Source of the DNA: an uncultured Lachnospiraceae bacterium
GTDB taxonomy: Bacteria > Bacillota_A > Clostridia > Lachnospirales > Lachnospiraceae
Direction: 5' to 3'
Length of the DNA: 7,323 bases
Assembly (NCBI GenBank): GCA_947564305.1
Contig: CANOBT010000232.1
Span: 1 to 7,323, forward strand
Shown in pieces: positions 1 through 6,365 of the stretch (within the stretch, counting starts at the first letter, position 1; every line of letters starts with the position of its first letter). Under the pieces are notes generated by a model. The model saw nothing but the letters and a program-made list of their open reading frames with translations. It was not told the DNA's origin and ran no database searches. A program made the position numbers and the translations under genes.

Positions 1-218
1 TGGTTTCGTGTTTTGTCCATGCTTCCATATTGCTTGAGTTTTGCCCAGCGGTCAAAAATACGGTCAATGTTGCGTCTGGTATCACTGCTGATTCCAAGGC
101 AGTAGCAGAGAGCGTTATGATAAACGTCTACTTGCCTTACTCTTTTGAGGCTTTTATAATAAAAGATTTTATATTCTTCACAGACAAAAAGCATATTTTC
201 TTTATTATGTTCACTCAT
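1..218 (-). CDS. DUF6075-like protein, N-terminal part (cut by left edge)
   Basis: This gene starts at ATG 216-218 and stays open to the window edge, giving 72 codons of an incomplete protein. An AGGAGA ribosome binding site lies at 225-230, six bases before the start. The N-terminus MSEHNKENMLFVCEEYKIFY, followed by DVYHNALCYCLGIS and then DTRRNIDRIFD, fits my memory of DUF6075 proteins: a short protein with a hydrophobic 'ALxYxLGI', then an Arg/Asn-rich stretch and 'IFD' or 'IYD'. Those proteins are small, of unknown function, and common in Firmicutes mobile elements. The residues after IFD (RWAKLKQYGS...) do not obviously match the family, and the usual downstream WQT region cannot be judged because the window ends. 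The gene follows the DUF4313 gene by 59 bases and is probably the distal gene of the same operon. Family assignment is from recognition only. Confidence 0.7.
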   Translation of the reverse strand, partial: MSEHNKENMLFVCEEYKIFYYKSLKRVRQVDVYHNALCYCLGISSDTRRNIDRIFDRWAKLKQYGSMDKTRN

Positions 219-277
219 ATTCTGTCTCCTGTTCTTTCATATGATAATGGATATATCGATTGTTCCTACAGTGGCTT

Positions 278-652
278 TTATGAACCGTATCTTTTTTTCC
301 AGTCATGAAGGTATGCAGAATATCCATCCGGATCGATTTCCTGTAATCTCTCTGGACGGAACCGGTATTCCGGGTACTGGCAGTATCCACTCCGGGCATA
401 TGTACCGGTGGGAACTGCCAGCCCATGCCGTATGATCCACGCCAGGATTTCTTCGCCGTTATTGTTGGTGTCGATAAAGGCGCAGTTTTGAGGCCGGACG
501 GAATCCAGATTGACGGTCAGGACATTCCAGGGTTCCGGTTCCCCGTTCTCCCAGGAAGTCATAGTGACGGCAAGGTTCCCTTCCATATAAGAAGTGATTT
601 TCAGCTCAATCTTATAGGTGGTTCCATATTTCTCCAAATTAAATGTTTTCAT
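278..652 (-). CDS. DUF4313 family protein
   Basis: A complete 124-residue protein starting at ATG 650-652, preceded by AAAGGAAA at 657-664 as ribosome binding site, and ending in TAA. Family-type signatures are VLTVNL (residues 44-49), NCAFIDTNN (56-64), a GLAVPTG segment (77-83) and SGYCQYPEYRF (88-98). This pattern of a small beta-rich domain, a 'CAF(I/V)DTNN' turn and a C-terminal 'YPEYRF' is what I know from DUF4313. That family is found in conjugative elements and plasmids of gut Firmicutes and has no established biochemical function. No signal peptide or membrane segment is seen, so it is probably cytoplasmic. It lies 25 bases after the 177-residue gene and is presumably co-transcribed with it. 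The residues after 98 (about 26, rich in Tyr, Asp, Lys and Arg) look like a variable tail. Confidence 0.85.
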   Translation of the reverse strand: MKTFNLEKYGTTYKIELKITSYMEGNLAVTMTSWENGEPEPWNVLTVNLDSVRPQNCAFIDTNNNGEEILAWIIRHGLAVPTGTYARSGYCQYPEYRFRPERLQEIDPDGYSAYLHDWKKRYGS

Positions 653-677
653 ATTGTTTCCTTTCTGTGTGTCTGTA

Positions 678-1211
678 TTATGCTGCTGTTTTTGGCATGT
701 CCTGCGCCGGAAGAAGGATCACTCCTTTCTCCACCTCCGCAGGCGCCCATGTATCGTCTTTCCACATACAGCCGCTTGCAACATTGTAAAACTTAGGCGC
801 TTTGGGTGGATTCCCAAAACATTCATCATCCAGGTACAGACAGATATGCCTGTCATAAAAGGGGATCAGTGCCTGATGGATCTGCTCTTTCAATGCCAGG
901 GCAAGCTGGTCGATCTCTGCAATATCCTGGCGTTTAAAAGCGGCTGAAGATATCTGTTTCAGGATGCCGGACTGGTCAACAGTTGACTGGATCAGTGGCT
1001 GTGCTTCATCCATAAAATCAGCACGGATACGGATATTTTCAAATGCGATCTGTTTTACATAGGCTGTAGCGGTGGAGCTGATATTATGCCGCAGTTCATC
1101 AAAAGGTTTTTTATATTTGGTTTTTAATGTTTCCAGAGATGCCACGGCAAGGTTCCTTTTCAAAAGGTCAAGGTATTCTTCCAGTGCTTTTCGCAATTCA
1201 GTGCTTTCCAT
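678..1211 (-). CDS. hypothetical 177-residue helical protein
   Basis: I do not recognise this family. The start at ATG 1209-1211 is well supported by GGAGGA at 1217-1222, five bases upstream; the gene ends in TAA. The first about 120 residues are rich in Leu, Lys, Glu and Ala with few helix breakers (for example MESTELRKALEEYLDLLKRN and later EIDQLALALKEQIHQAL), so a mainly helical, possibly coiled-coil fold is likely. The C-terminal third differs: it has a cluster CLYLDDECFGNPP, then KFYNVASGCMWKDDTWAP, with aromatic and Cys residues suggesting a small compact domain. There is no signal peptide or transmembrane segment. It sits 34 bases after the 182-residue gene and 25 bases before the DUF4313 gene, so it is almost surely part of the operon. 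A structural or DNA-binding accessory role is possible but unsupported. Confidence 0.85.
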   Translation of the reverse strand: MESTELRKALEEYLDLLKRNLAVASLETLKTKYKKPFDELRHNISSTATAYVKQIAFENIRIRADFMDEAQPLIQSTVDQSGILKQISSAAFKRQDIAEIDQLALALKEQIHQALIPFYDRHICLYLDDECFGNPPKAPKFYNVASGCMWKDDTWAPAEVEKGVILLPAQDMPKTAA

Positions 1212-1216
1212 ATAAT

Positions 1217-1222
1217 TCCTCC
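1217..1222 (-). promoter_or_regulatory. ribosome binding site (GGAGGA)
   Basis: GGAGGA read on the minus strand lies five bases before ATG 1211. It fixes the start of the 177-residue gene. Confidence 0.85.
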
Positions 1223-1245
1223 AATCGTTTAATATTCAGTCTGCT

Positions 1246-1794
1246 CTAAAAATCATCCTCCCAGGGCGGCAGGGTTTCTTCTGCCAGAGATGGGGACCTG
1301 CCTGCTGTCTCCGTGGGGGCGGGGTGTTCTGTTTTTTGATCTTCGGCTTTTTTCCCTGCTGTATTTTGTTGTCTGCGGGCGGTAAGCGTCAGGGTGTCTT
1401 CCCCCACATCGTCCACACGCTGCTTCTTTGCCTGTTTTTTACGGCACTTTTCCACAGCGGCAGCATAATCATAGCCAATGGCTGCCTGGAATTTCTCCGC
1501 GATCTCCCTTAACTTTCCGGCCTGGTACTCATAGGCGGCCCTGTGGAAACCGGTCAGGTTCCACTGTTCGCACACCAGATCCAGCATGCGGGTATAATCC
1601 ATAAGTGCGTTGATCGTTTTCAGGATGTCACCGTAGCAGGTTTTCAGCTCGTGGGAGCCATCCAGATCCACATAGGAGAGGGTAAGTTCCTGTTTCAGAT
1701 ATTCCTCTATCTCTATGTGGTGTGCCAGCACCGGCTCATAGATCTCCCTGGGAAGTTCCGGTATGTTTGCGGATGCAGTGCTCTCATTGTTCAT
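1246..1794 (-). CDS. hypothetical 182-residue protein with disordered tail and acidic tip
   Basis: Not recognised as a named family. The ATG at 1792-1794 is preferred over an in-frame GTG at 1801-1803, because the AGGAGG site (1803-1808) overlaps that GTG and lies eight bases before the ATG. Residues 15-120 form a helical domain (an IEIEEYLKQEL helix; ILKTINALMDYTRMLDLVCEQW; GKLREIAEKFQAAIG; AAAVEKCRKKQAKK). The next about 50 residues are rich in Lys, Glu, Gln, Thr, Pro and Ala and look disordered. The protein ends in an aromatic-acidic tip, PPWEDDF. A charged linker ending in an acidic tip with terminal Phe recalls single-stranded DNA-binding protein tails, although no OB-fold is evident here. 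The gene overlaps the end of the upstream DUF6809-like gene by 11 bases, so translational coupling is likely. Confidence 0.85.
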   Translation of the reverse strand: MNNESTASANIPELPREIYEPVLAHHIEIEEYLKQELTLSYVDLDGSHELKTCYGDILKTINALMDYTRMLDLVCEQWNLTGFHRAAYEYQAGKLREIAEKFQAAIGYDYAAAVEKCRKKQAKKQRVDDVGEDTLTLTARRQQNTAGKKAEDQKTEHPAPTETAGRSPSLAEETLPPWEDDF

Positions 1795-2212
1795 CCGGTC
1801 CACCTCCTGCCTGCGGTGGCAGAGCGATAAGTCCGCTGACGATCATCTGGACGGCGGTGCGGTATCCACAGCAGTAGGATTGTTCCGCTATGGCGCTGTC
1901 TCTTTCGGAAACTGCCGTCTGGTACTGTTCAAAAAGCCTTTGGGACTGGCCCAGGGCAGGCAGCAGTGCTTTTTCTGCCTCTTTTACATTCTGATCCAGC
2001 CTGGAGGGAACCGTAACGCATCCGTAAATGTCAGGCTCATACTTCCCATAAAACAGGTTATGTAAGAAATCGGGTTCGCCTGTTTCTGCCAGATGAATGA
2101 CGGCAGGGGCAGGTTTTGACAGGGCGGCGGCGATCTGCCGGAGCGCTCCTATCAGCTCCGGCATCTGGTGATTGAAGAAGACATTACCCATCTTTGTTTC
2201 GTGAAAATTCAT
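1784..2212 (-). CDS. DUF6809-like protein
   Basis: A 142-residue protein starting at ATG 2210-2212, with a strong AAAGGAGG site at 2220-2227 seven bases upstream. The open frame continues upstream to 2323 inside the methylase gene, but that stretch has no such signal and was excluded. Residues 47-127 resemble my memory of DUF6809: an 'F(L)xxL(F/Y)YGxxxP' opening (FLHNLFYGKYEP, 49-60), an acidic/Lys helix (KEAEKALLPAL), an 'LFEQYQTAVSE' helix (93-103) and a final 'GYRTAVQMIVSGL' helix (116-128). The N-terminal about 45 residues (MNFHETKMGNVFFNHQ..., then a PAPA linker) are an added segment. DUF6809 proteins are small, helical and without known function, and are abundant in Clostridia. The gene follows the methylase-helicase by 61 bases. 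Family assignment is moderate. Confidence 0.85.
   Translation of the reverse strand: MNFHETKMGNVFFNHQMPELIGALRQIAAALSKPAPAVIHLAETGEPDFLHNLFYGKYEPDIYGCVTVPSRLDQNVKEAEKALLPALGQSQRLFEQYQTAVSERDSAIAEQSYCCGYRTAVQMIVSGLIALPPQAGGGPDEQ
1803..1808 (-). promoter_or_regulatory. ribosome binding site inside the end of the upstream gene's neighbourhood (AGGAGG)
   Basis: AGGAGG lies within the coding sequence of the DUF6809-like gene, eight bases before ATG 1794. It overlaps a possible GTG start at 1801-1803, which argues for the ATG. Its location inside the upstream reading frame supports translational coupling of the two genes. Confidence 0.8.
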
Positions 2213-2219
2213 CTGTGTT

Positions 2220-2227
2220 CCTCCTTT
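2220..2227 (-). promoter_or_regulatory. ribosome binding site (AAAGGAGG)
   Basis: A near-perfect Shine-Dalgarno sequence seven bases before ATG 2212. It decides the start of the DUF6809-like gene over the longer frame that would begin inside the methylase gene. Confidence 0.85.
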
Positions 2228-2273
2228 CGTTGTTCGCCCGTATGACTGGGACGTAATGGCGTTTTGTGGTATT

Positions 2274-5200
2274 TTATGCGATTTTCTGTTCGCCCCAACG
2301 GATTTGGAGCGCCCCGTTTTCATCCCGCTCCTGACGCATCAGGAGGGAGAGAAGGTCATAATCCACACTGAACCGGTCATAAATCTCGTCCAGGTCTACA
2401 TCCTGGCCCTTCATAAACAGGTTCAGTTTTTCTTTTGCCAGTACCATCTGCATCAGGTTGGATTCAATACTTCCGGCATAGGTGAGGAAATAAATGTCCT
2501 TGTGCTCCGTTGAGGTATACCGGATGAACCGGAAATAGAACTGGCTCATGCCGGAGTTGTTGTAATGCAGTTCCGGTATGATGACTTTGTTGACATAATC
2601 AAAATTCACGCTGGAGGGGAGGCTCTGCTGGGTGCAGAGAAGTATTCCGTTTCCGCTGTCCTGCAGTGTCTGGCGAAGTGCCCGCCTTTTGGCAAAGCTG
2701 GTGTTGGCGCCGGTCACTACAAACAGGGGGCGATCCGGCAGGTATTCCCGCAGCGCTTTTTCATAAGATTCCAGTACGGTAATATGCCGTACTCCGATGG
2801 CAACGATCTCATTCTCCCACTCGGCGGCCATCTCAACAGCGGCCATGACCTTCACCGGGGTATCCCCCGTATATTCCTGTACCGTATCCGGGGCGGCGCC
2901 GATGCGAAGGAGAAGCACGATCTGCTGGACCAGGCGCATCATGGAATCCTTTCTGGAATTGCCAGTGGAAGAAAAATAGTTATCCCGCATGGCATAAAAT
3001 TCTTTTATCACTTTCTGGTAGACTTCCTTTTCTTCCGGAGGGAACTGGATCAGTACCTGGTGGATATGCTTGATATCCTTGCAGGAAACCTCTTCAAAGG
3101 TCCTCGTGATAACGGTTTTTCCTAAAATATCACTGAGAATATCTGCGTTGTAGATATCCTGAATGCGCTTCTCCATGCCGAATACGGTAATCTTTTCCGG
3201 CAGATGGGAGGATGCGAACAAAGAATATCCTTTTTTGTAGGCAGGGATTGGCTGGCCGAAATAAGGATTGATGTCATAATCCGGTTCGGTATCCATTTCG
3301 CTGCTTTTGTTATGGTGGTAAATATAGCGGTTCCATGAGATCATGTTGATGGAATTGTTGTAGAGCAGTTCCAGTTGTGGGGCAAATTCTGAAATGTTGT
3401 TCCTGGTGCTGGTTCCTGTGGTGAGCAGCTTCATCCGGCAGCGGCGGAAACAGGAGAGCACAGCCTGGCTCCTGGCGCTGCCGGGGTTGGAGATTTCATC
3501 GCTCTCATCCAATATGAACTGGATATTTTGGTGCAGACGCTTCATGTGCCTGCGTAAATGCTTTTTATACGCACTTACTTTGTTCAGGGTCAGCAATACA
3601 AAATCCCCAGAGCGGACGTGTTCCAGGTCTGCCAGACGCTTGATGAATACACAGGGCAGGTCATAGTTTGCCAGCACCACGTCCCAGTTGTTGCGGATGG
3701 AGATGGCAGAAGAAACTACCCATGTGCTGTGTATGTTCTGTTTCTGCATCCGGTACAGTCCCGTTGCAATGCCGGCCAGCGTCTTTCCGCTTCCCTGTTC
3801 CCACTGCAGCAGCGCATAGTGTTTCTGGAGGGTAAGGTTGATGTCATGTTTCTGGATCTCATTCAGCCGGATTTCCTTAAAGAGAGAGGAATCCCACAAG
3901 GAGAAATCATCCAGCCATCTGGCGATAGCCGGGTCTTCATCCATTTCTGCATAAGGCATGTTCTGGACTTCATATTCTGCCCGTTTCCTGCAAAGCAGAC
4001 GTTCATAACCCGGATAGGATTCCGGGGAGTTTTCAAGGACTGCCTGGTAGATGGGCACAGGCAGTTGCTTACTGTCTTTGATCTGCCTGCGGGCGGCTGC
4101 ACTGTATCCTTTATAGGCAAATTCGCCTTTCCTTTTGACTAGGCGGATACAGTCTGTTTCAGGTACGGGATTCTGCTTCTTCAATACCTGCCGGAGATAG
4201 ACAAGTACCTTTTTCTCCGTAATCTGAACCCGACACCATTGTTCATAGCTCATATCAGTCGGCTTACATTGGGTATAAAAGCGGTGCAGGTATTCACAGC
4301 ATTTGGCGTACAATGGACTGGTAAGCGGATGGGGCTTGATGTGATATAAAAGTTTTTGTGTTTGGTATCTGAAATCATTGGATGTATGGCGCAACTTTGC
4401 CAGTTCCAGCAGAATTTTTGCCTGGTTGTTTTCAAGCGCTGCTTTTGCAAAGGCCAGTATTTTCTGATGAGTATATTCTGCCTCCTCCTGGATATCAAAA
4501 TCTTTTGGCAGGATGTGGTCTGCTTCTGTCTGGTATGGGCGGGGTTTCCATCCCTGGTCAGTTGTCTTTTTCTGCCAGAATTGCAGCTTTGTAGGGAAAC
4601 TGCTTACGCCCAGATAGGAAAAGGCGTTATCCGGGAACAGTATCTGTCCCAAAAAGCTGAACTGCTTTTCCATCTCTCGAATTTGTTTTTTATCAGTAAA
4701 AGTATCTGCTAAAAAAGATTGTGGCGTAATCAGAGCGAGGATTCCCAGTGGCTTCAATACCTTGGCTGCTTTCAAGCAGTAATACATCTGGGAGGATAAT
4801 TCCTTGTTGTTCTTGGTCCACCACTTTAAATGAAAAGGTGGGTTTCCAACGACATAATCAAACCGTGTTTCCGGCTGGCAGGTGCGGATATCCCAGCACT
4901 CAATCGTGGCTTCCGGATAAAGGAATCTTGCCACCTTTACGGCTTTTACATCCAGTTCACATCCGTAAATGTTCGCTTCTGTGGGGATAAAATTAAAAAA
5001 GCTCCCCATGCCGCAGGTAAGATCTGCCACCAGGTTATGTTCAGACAATTTCAGGCAGGCCGTTATAAATTCGCACAAGTGGGGAGGTGTAAAGAACTGG
5101 CCGTTTTCAATTTCTTTTTTTGCCTCGCTGTATGCATGGTAATTCTCGTAGTCCGACCGTTCCAGACCATGAAGGCCGCCATCGCCGGTATAGGCATTAT

Positions 5201-5324
5201 AAATATCCTCCGGGCTGATGGAACATTCTCCACAGCGGCCACTGTCGATCAGGTACAGGACTTTTTCATTCAGTGCTTTTCGTTTATCCTGGGGGATGGA
5301 TTCCTCCTGATAAGTATATTTCAT
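2274..5324 (-). CDS. N6-adenine-type DNA methyltransferase fused to SNF2-like helicase
   Basis: A 1016-residue cytoplasmic protein. The start is ATG 5322-5324, six bases after GAGGTG (5331-5336), not the in-frame GTG at 5333 that lies in that site. The N-terminal half carries a methyltransferase: GQFFTPP (75-81), S-adenosylmethionine-binding motif I ADLTCGMGSFF (100-110) and catalytic motif IV NPPF (161-164), typical of N6-adenine or N4-cytosine methylases. After a middle region of about 240 residues without a recognisable domain comes an SNF2-type superfamily 2 helicase: Walker A EQGSGKT (509-515), ILDESDE (604-610), motif III TTGTSTRNN (635-643), and motif VI with Q928, R932 and R935, followed by a GSIESNL segment as in SNF2 proteins. 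No nuclease motif is apparent. The likely role is modification plus ATP-driven translocation on DNA; the target sequence is unknown. Alternatives are a restriction-related, DISARM-like or anti-restriction protein. Confidence 0.93.
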   Translation of the reverse strand: MKYTYQEESIPQDKRKALNEKVLYLIDSGRCGECSISPEDIYNAYTGDGGLHGLERSDYENYHAYSEAKKEIENGQFFTPPHLCEFITACLKLSEHNLVADLTCGMGSFFNFIPTEANIYGCELDVKAVKVARFLYPEATIECWDIRTCQPETRFDYVVGNPPFHLKWWTKNNKELSSQMYYCLKAAKVLKPLGILALITPQSFLADTFTDKKQIREMEKQFSFLGQILFPDNAFSYLGVSSFPTKLQFWQKKTTDQGWKPRPYQTEADHILPKDFDIQEEAEYTHQKILAFAKAALENNQAKILLELAKLRHTSNDFRYQTQKLLYHIKPHPLTSPLYAKCCEYLHRFYTQCKPTDMSYEQWCRVQITEKKVLVYLRQVLKKQNPVPETDCIRLVKRKGEFAYKGYSAAARRQIKDSKQLPVPIYQAVLENSPESYPGYERLLCRKRAEYEVQNMPYAEMDEDPAIARWLDDFSLWDSSLFKEIRLNEIQKHDINLTLQKHYALLQWEQGSGKTLAGIATGLYRMQKQNIHSTWVVSSAISIRNNWDVVLANYDLPCVFIKRLADLEHVRSGDFVLLTLNKVSAYKKHLRRHMKRLHQNIQFILDESDEISNPGSARSQAVLSCFRRCRMKLLTTGTSTRNNISEFAPQLELLYNNSINMISWNRYIYHHNKSSEMDTEPDYDINPYFGQPIPAYKKGYSLFASSHLPEKITVFGMEKRIQDIYNADILSDILGKTVITRTFEEVSCKDIKHIHQVLIQFPPEEKEVYQKVIKEFYAMRDNYFSSTGNSRKDSMMRLVQQIVLLLRIGAAPDTVQEYTGDTPVKVMAAVEMAAEWENEIVAIGVRHITVLESYEKALREYLPDRPLFVVTGANTSFAKRRALRQTLQDSGNGILLCTQQSLPSSVNFDYVNKVIIPELHYNNSGMSQFYFRFIRYTSTEHKDIYFLTYAGSIESNLMQMVLAKEKLNLFMKGQDVDLDEIYDRFSVDYDLLSLLMRQERDENGALQIRWGEQKIA

Positions 5325-5330
5325 TCGTAT

Positions 5331-5336
5331 CACCTC
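5331..5336 (-). promoter_or_regulatory. ribosome binding site (GAGGTG)
   Basis: GAGGTG six bases before ATG 5324, in the 13-base gap after the stop of the 299-residue gene. The GTG within it is in frame with the methylase gene but is better explained as part of this site. Confidence 0.75.
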
Positions 5337-5337
5337 G

Positions 5338-6237
5338 CTAACATATAGTTTTCATATAATCCTCGATAAACTGAGAAGCATAGGCTTCACTGGTAAACTT
5401 CAAATCTGCCCGGCCGTTCTTGAACATCCGCAGAGACTGAATTTTCTCGCAGTCATAGAATTCATAAACATTAGAAATACATTCCCCGCGCTTACTAATT
5501 TCAGACAAGCTTTTAGGAGCAGAGTCAAAGCCCCCTGCTTCAAAATGCGAAATCCCCATCAGAATATCCTTTGTCTTATCCATCAGTTTCCAGGTATCCT
5601 GTGTACGGCCGCTTACGAAGCTGCATGCATAAAATGTAAGTTGTATTACACTCTTTTTGCACTCAAACATGGGGTGTCCGTCAGTGGAATGCCAAACTGC
5701 CCGGTGACATTTCCCTTTTAGCTCATAAATGGCCTGTTCGGAAAGAGCATGTCCTTCTATCTGAAAAAATATCTGTTCAAGAATGTCTCTGTAATTCAGC
5801 GTCAGGTTTTGGAAATCCTGTCTATATTTTTTCGCCTGTATCTTATAATCTTCAGCCTGCTTATTGGCTGGCTCTTGGGGGATGAGATGCTTAATTACAT
5901 CATTCACGTCTATGAAAAAATGGTAAGTGCCGCTGAAATAAGAAATTAACTGGTGTATAAAGGTAGGATGCAAAGAGTGGATTTGCAGCAGGATATCATT
6001 GTTAGAAAGCTTTAACCCTTCACTTTGGGTAAGATAGGTGTTGGGAGATATCTTTATGGGAGTCAGGAATTTTTTCTGTTGTTCCTGCATATCGTCCCAG
6101 AAGAATTCCAGTTCCAGCAAAGCGTTTCGGGCGCTGTCATAAGCTGCCTGGTGAGCCTCACAAAAAATACGGTCTTTATCTGAGATGCGGGTATCTGCTT
6201 TTATTTCAACACTTTCAAATTTTGCAAGTAGATCCAT
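5338..6237 (-). CDS. hypothetical protein with DUF4942-like C-terminal region
   Basis: A 299-residue protein starting at ATG 6235-6237, four bases after AAAGGAGGT (6242-6250). A longer in-frame start at 6294 has no ribosome binding site. Residues 1-140 are helical with no recognised domain. Residues about 143-299 follow the order I know from DUF4942: a helix with LNYRDILEQIFFQI, an AVWHSTDGHPMFECKKSVIQL segment, a WKLMDKTKDILMGIS helix, and the ending FKNGRADLKF (272-281), which resembles the 'FKNGNAHLxF' signature of that family. DUF4942 is of unknown function, occurs in phages and mobile elements, and is at times found near or fused to DNA methylases. Here the gene ends only 13 bases before the methylase-helicase start, so the two are very likely co-translated partners. 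The match is by eye, hence moderate. Confidence 0.9.
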   Translation of the reverse strand: MDLLAKFESVEIKADTRISDKDRIFCEAHQAAYDSARNALLELEFFWDDMQEQQKKFLTPIKISPNTYLTQSEGLKLSNNDILLQIHSLHPTFIHQLISYFSGTYHFFIDVNDVIKHLIPQEPANKQAEDYKIQAKKYRQDFQNLTLNYRDILEQIFFQIEGHALSEQAIYELKGKCHRAVWHSTDGHPMFECKKSVIQLTFYACSFVSGRTQDTWKLMDKTKDILMGISHFEAGGFDSAPKSLSEISKRGECISNVYEFYDCEKIQSLRMFKNGRADLKFTSEAYASQFIEDYMKTIC

Positions 6238-6241
6238 AATT

Positions 6242-6250
6242 ACCTCCTTT
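6242..6250 (-). promoter_or_regulatory. ribosome binding site (AAAGGAGGT)
   Basis: A strong Shine-Dalgarno sequence four bases before ATG 6237. It decides the start of the 299-residue gene. A TAA stop (6240-6242) of a short cysteine-rich frame overlaps its last base. Confidence 0.88.
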
Positions 6251-6276
6251 GATTCCCGCAAACAATGGGCCAGGCA

Positions 6277-6290
6277 CCGTGGCAGCACGG
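6277..6290 (-). repeat. small inverted repeat (5-bp stem, 4-base loop)
   Basis: CCGTG and CACGG flank the loop in the gap between the DUF5688 and 299-residue genes. It is short and there is no T-tract, so it is not a terminator on its own. It lies within the cysteine-rich open frame described separately. Confidence 0.4.
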
Positions 6291-6329
6291 GCATTTGATG
6301 AATGTTGCGGGGTAATGATGTTCAATAGA

Positions 6330-6359
6330 GGCAGGGCAGCATTTTCAAGCCGCCCTGCC
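6330..6359 (-). repeat. inverted repeat (8-bp GC-rich stem) after the DUF5688 gene
   Basis: GGCAGGGC (6330-6337) and GCCCTGCC (6352-6359) form a perfect 8-bp stem, with two more GC pairs possible after a one-base mismatch. It begins six bases after the stop codon of the DUF5688 gene. No T-run follows on the minus strand (TCTATTGAAC), so it is a poor Rho-independent terminator. It more likely stabilises or partly attenuates the transcript between the two genes. Confidence 0.6.
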
Positions 6360-6365
6360 AGAGTT

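Larger units (their letters stand above)
6240..6344 (-). other. short cysteine-rich open frame without a normal start codon
   Basis: In the gap between two genes a 34-codon stretch is open from just after a TGA (6345-6347) to TAA 6240-6242. It encodes KCPCCHGAWPIVC near its end: a CxCC cluster plus a further Cys and a His, the type of spacing seen in small zinc-binding proteins. It contains no ATG, GTG or TTG in frame; the only near-start is an ATT at 6324-6326 without a ribosome binding site. It is in the same frame as the DUF5688 gene, beyond two stops. It could be a remnant of a zinc-ribbon gene, a gene with a rare start, or chance. Confidence 0.25.

Noticed and set aside
211..426. Minus-strand frame of 71 codons overlapping the DUF4313 gene
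   Set aside because: It is an alternative frame of the DUF4313 coding region with no family resemblance, and it overlaps the next gene's start.
2231..2295. Direct repeat TGTTCGCCC at 2231-2239 and 2287-2295
   Set aside because: It is only nine bases, one copy lies in coding sequence, there is no further symmetry, and chance is a sufficient explanation.
2213..2323. Longer start of the DUF6809-like protein inside the methylase gene
   Set aside because: The strong AAAGGAGG before ATG 2212 and the overlap with the end of the methylase gene make the longer form unlikely.
2565..3125. Plus-strand open frame of 186 codons
   Set aside because: It is antisense to the helicase half of the 1016-residue gene, whose motifs are clear. 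The translation has no recognisable domain and no good ribosome binding site.
3558..4142. Plus-strand open frame of 194 codons
   Set aside because: It is antisense to the middle and helicase part of the methylase-helicase. It is best explained as a shadow of that gene's codon usage.
4830..5348. Plus-strand open frame of 172 codons with hydrophobic stretches
   Set aside because: It lies opposite the methylase motifs on the minus strand, and there is no ribosome binding site before it.
6238..6294. Longer N-terminus of the 299-residue protein from an ATG at 6294
   Set aside because: No ribosome binding site precedes it, while the strong AAAGGAGGT points to ATG 6237.
6330..6359. Hairpin after the DUF5688 gene as a Rho-independent terminator
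   Set aside because: No T-run follows on either strand, so it was listed as an inverted repeat only.
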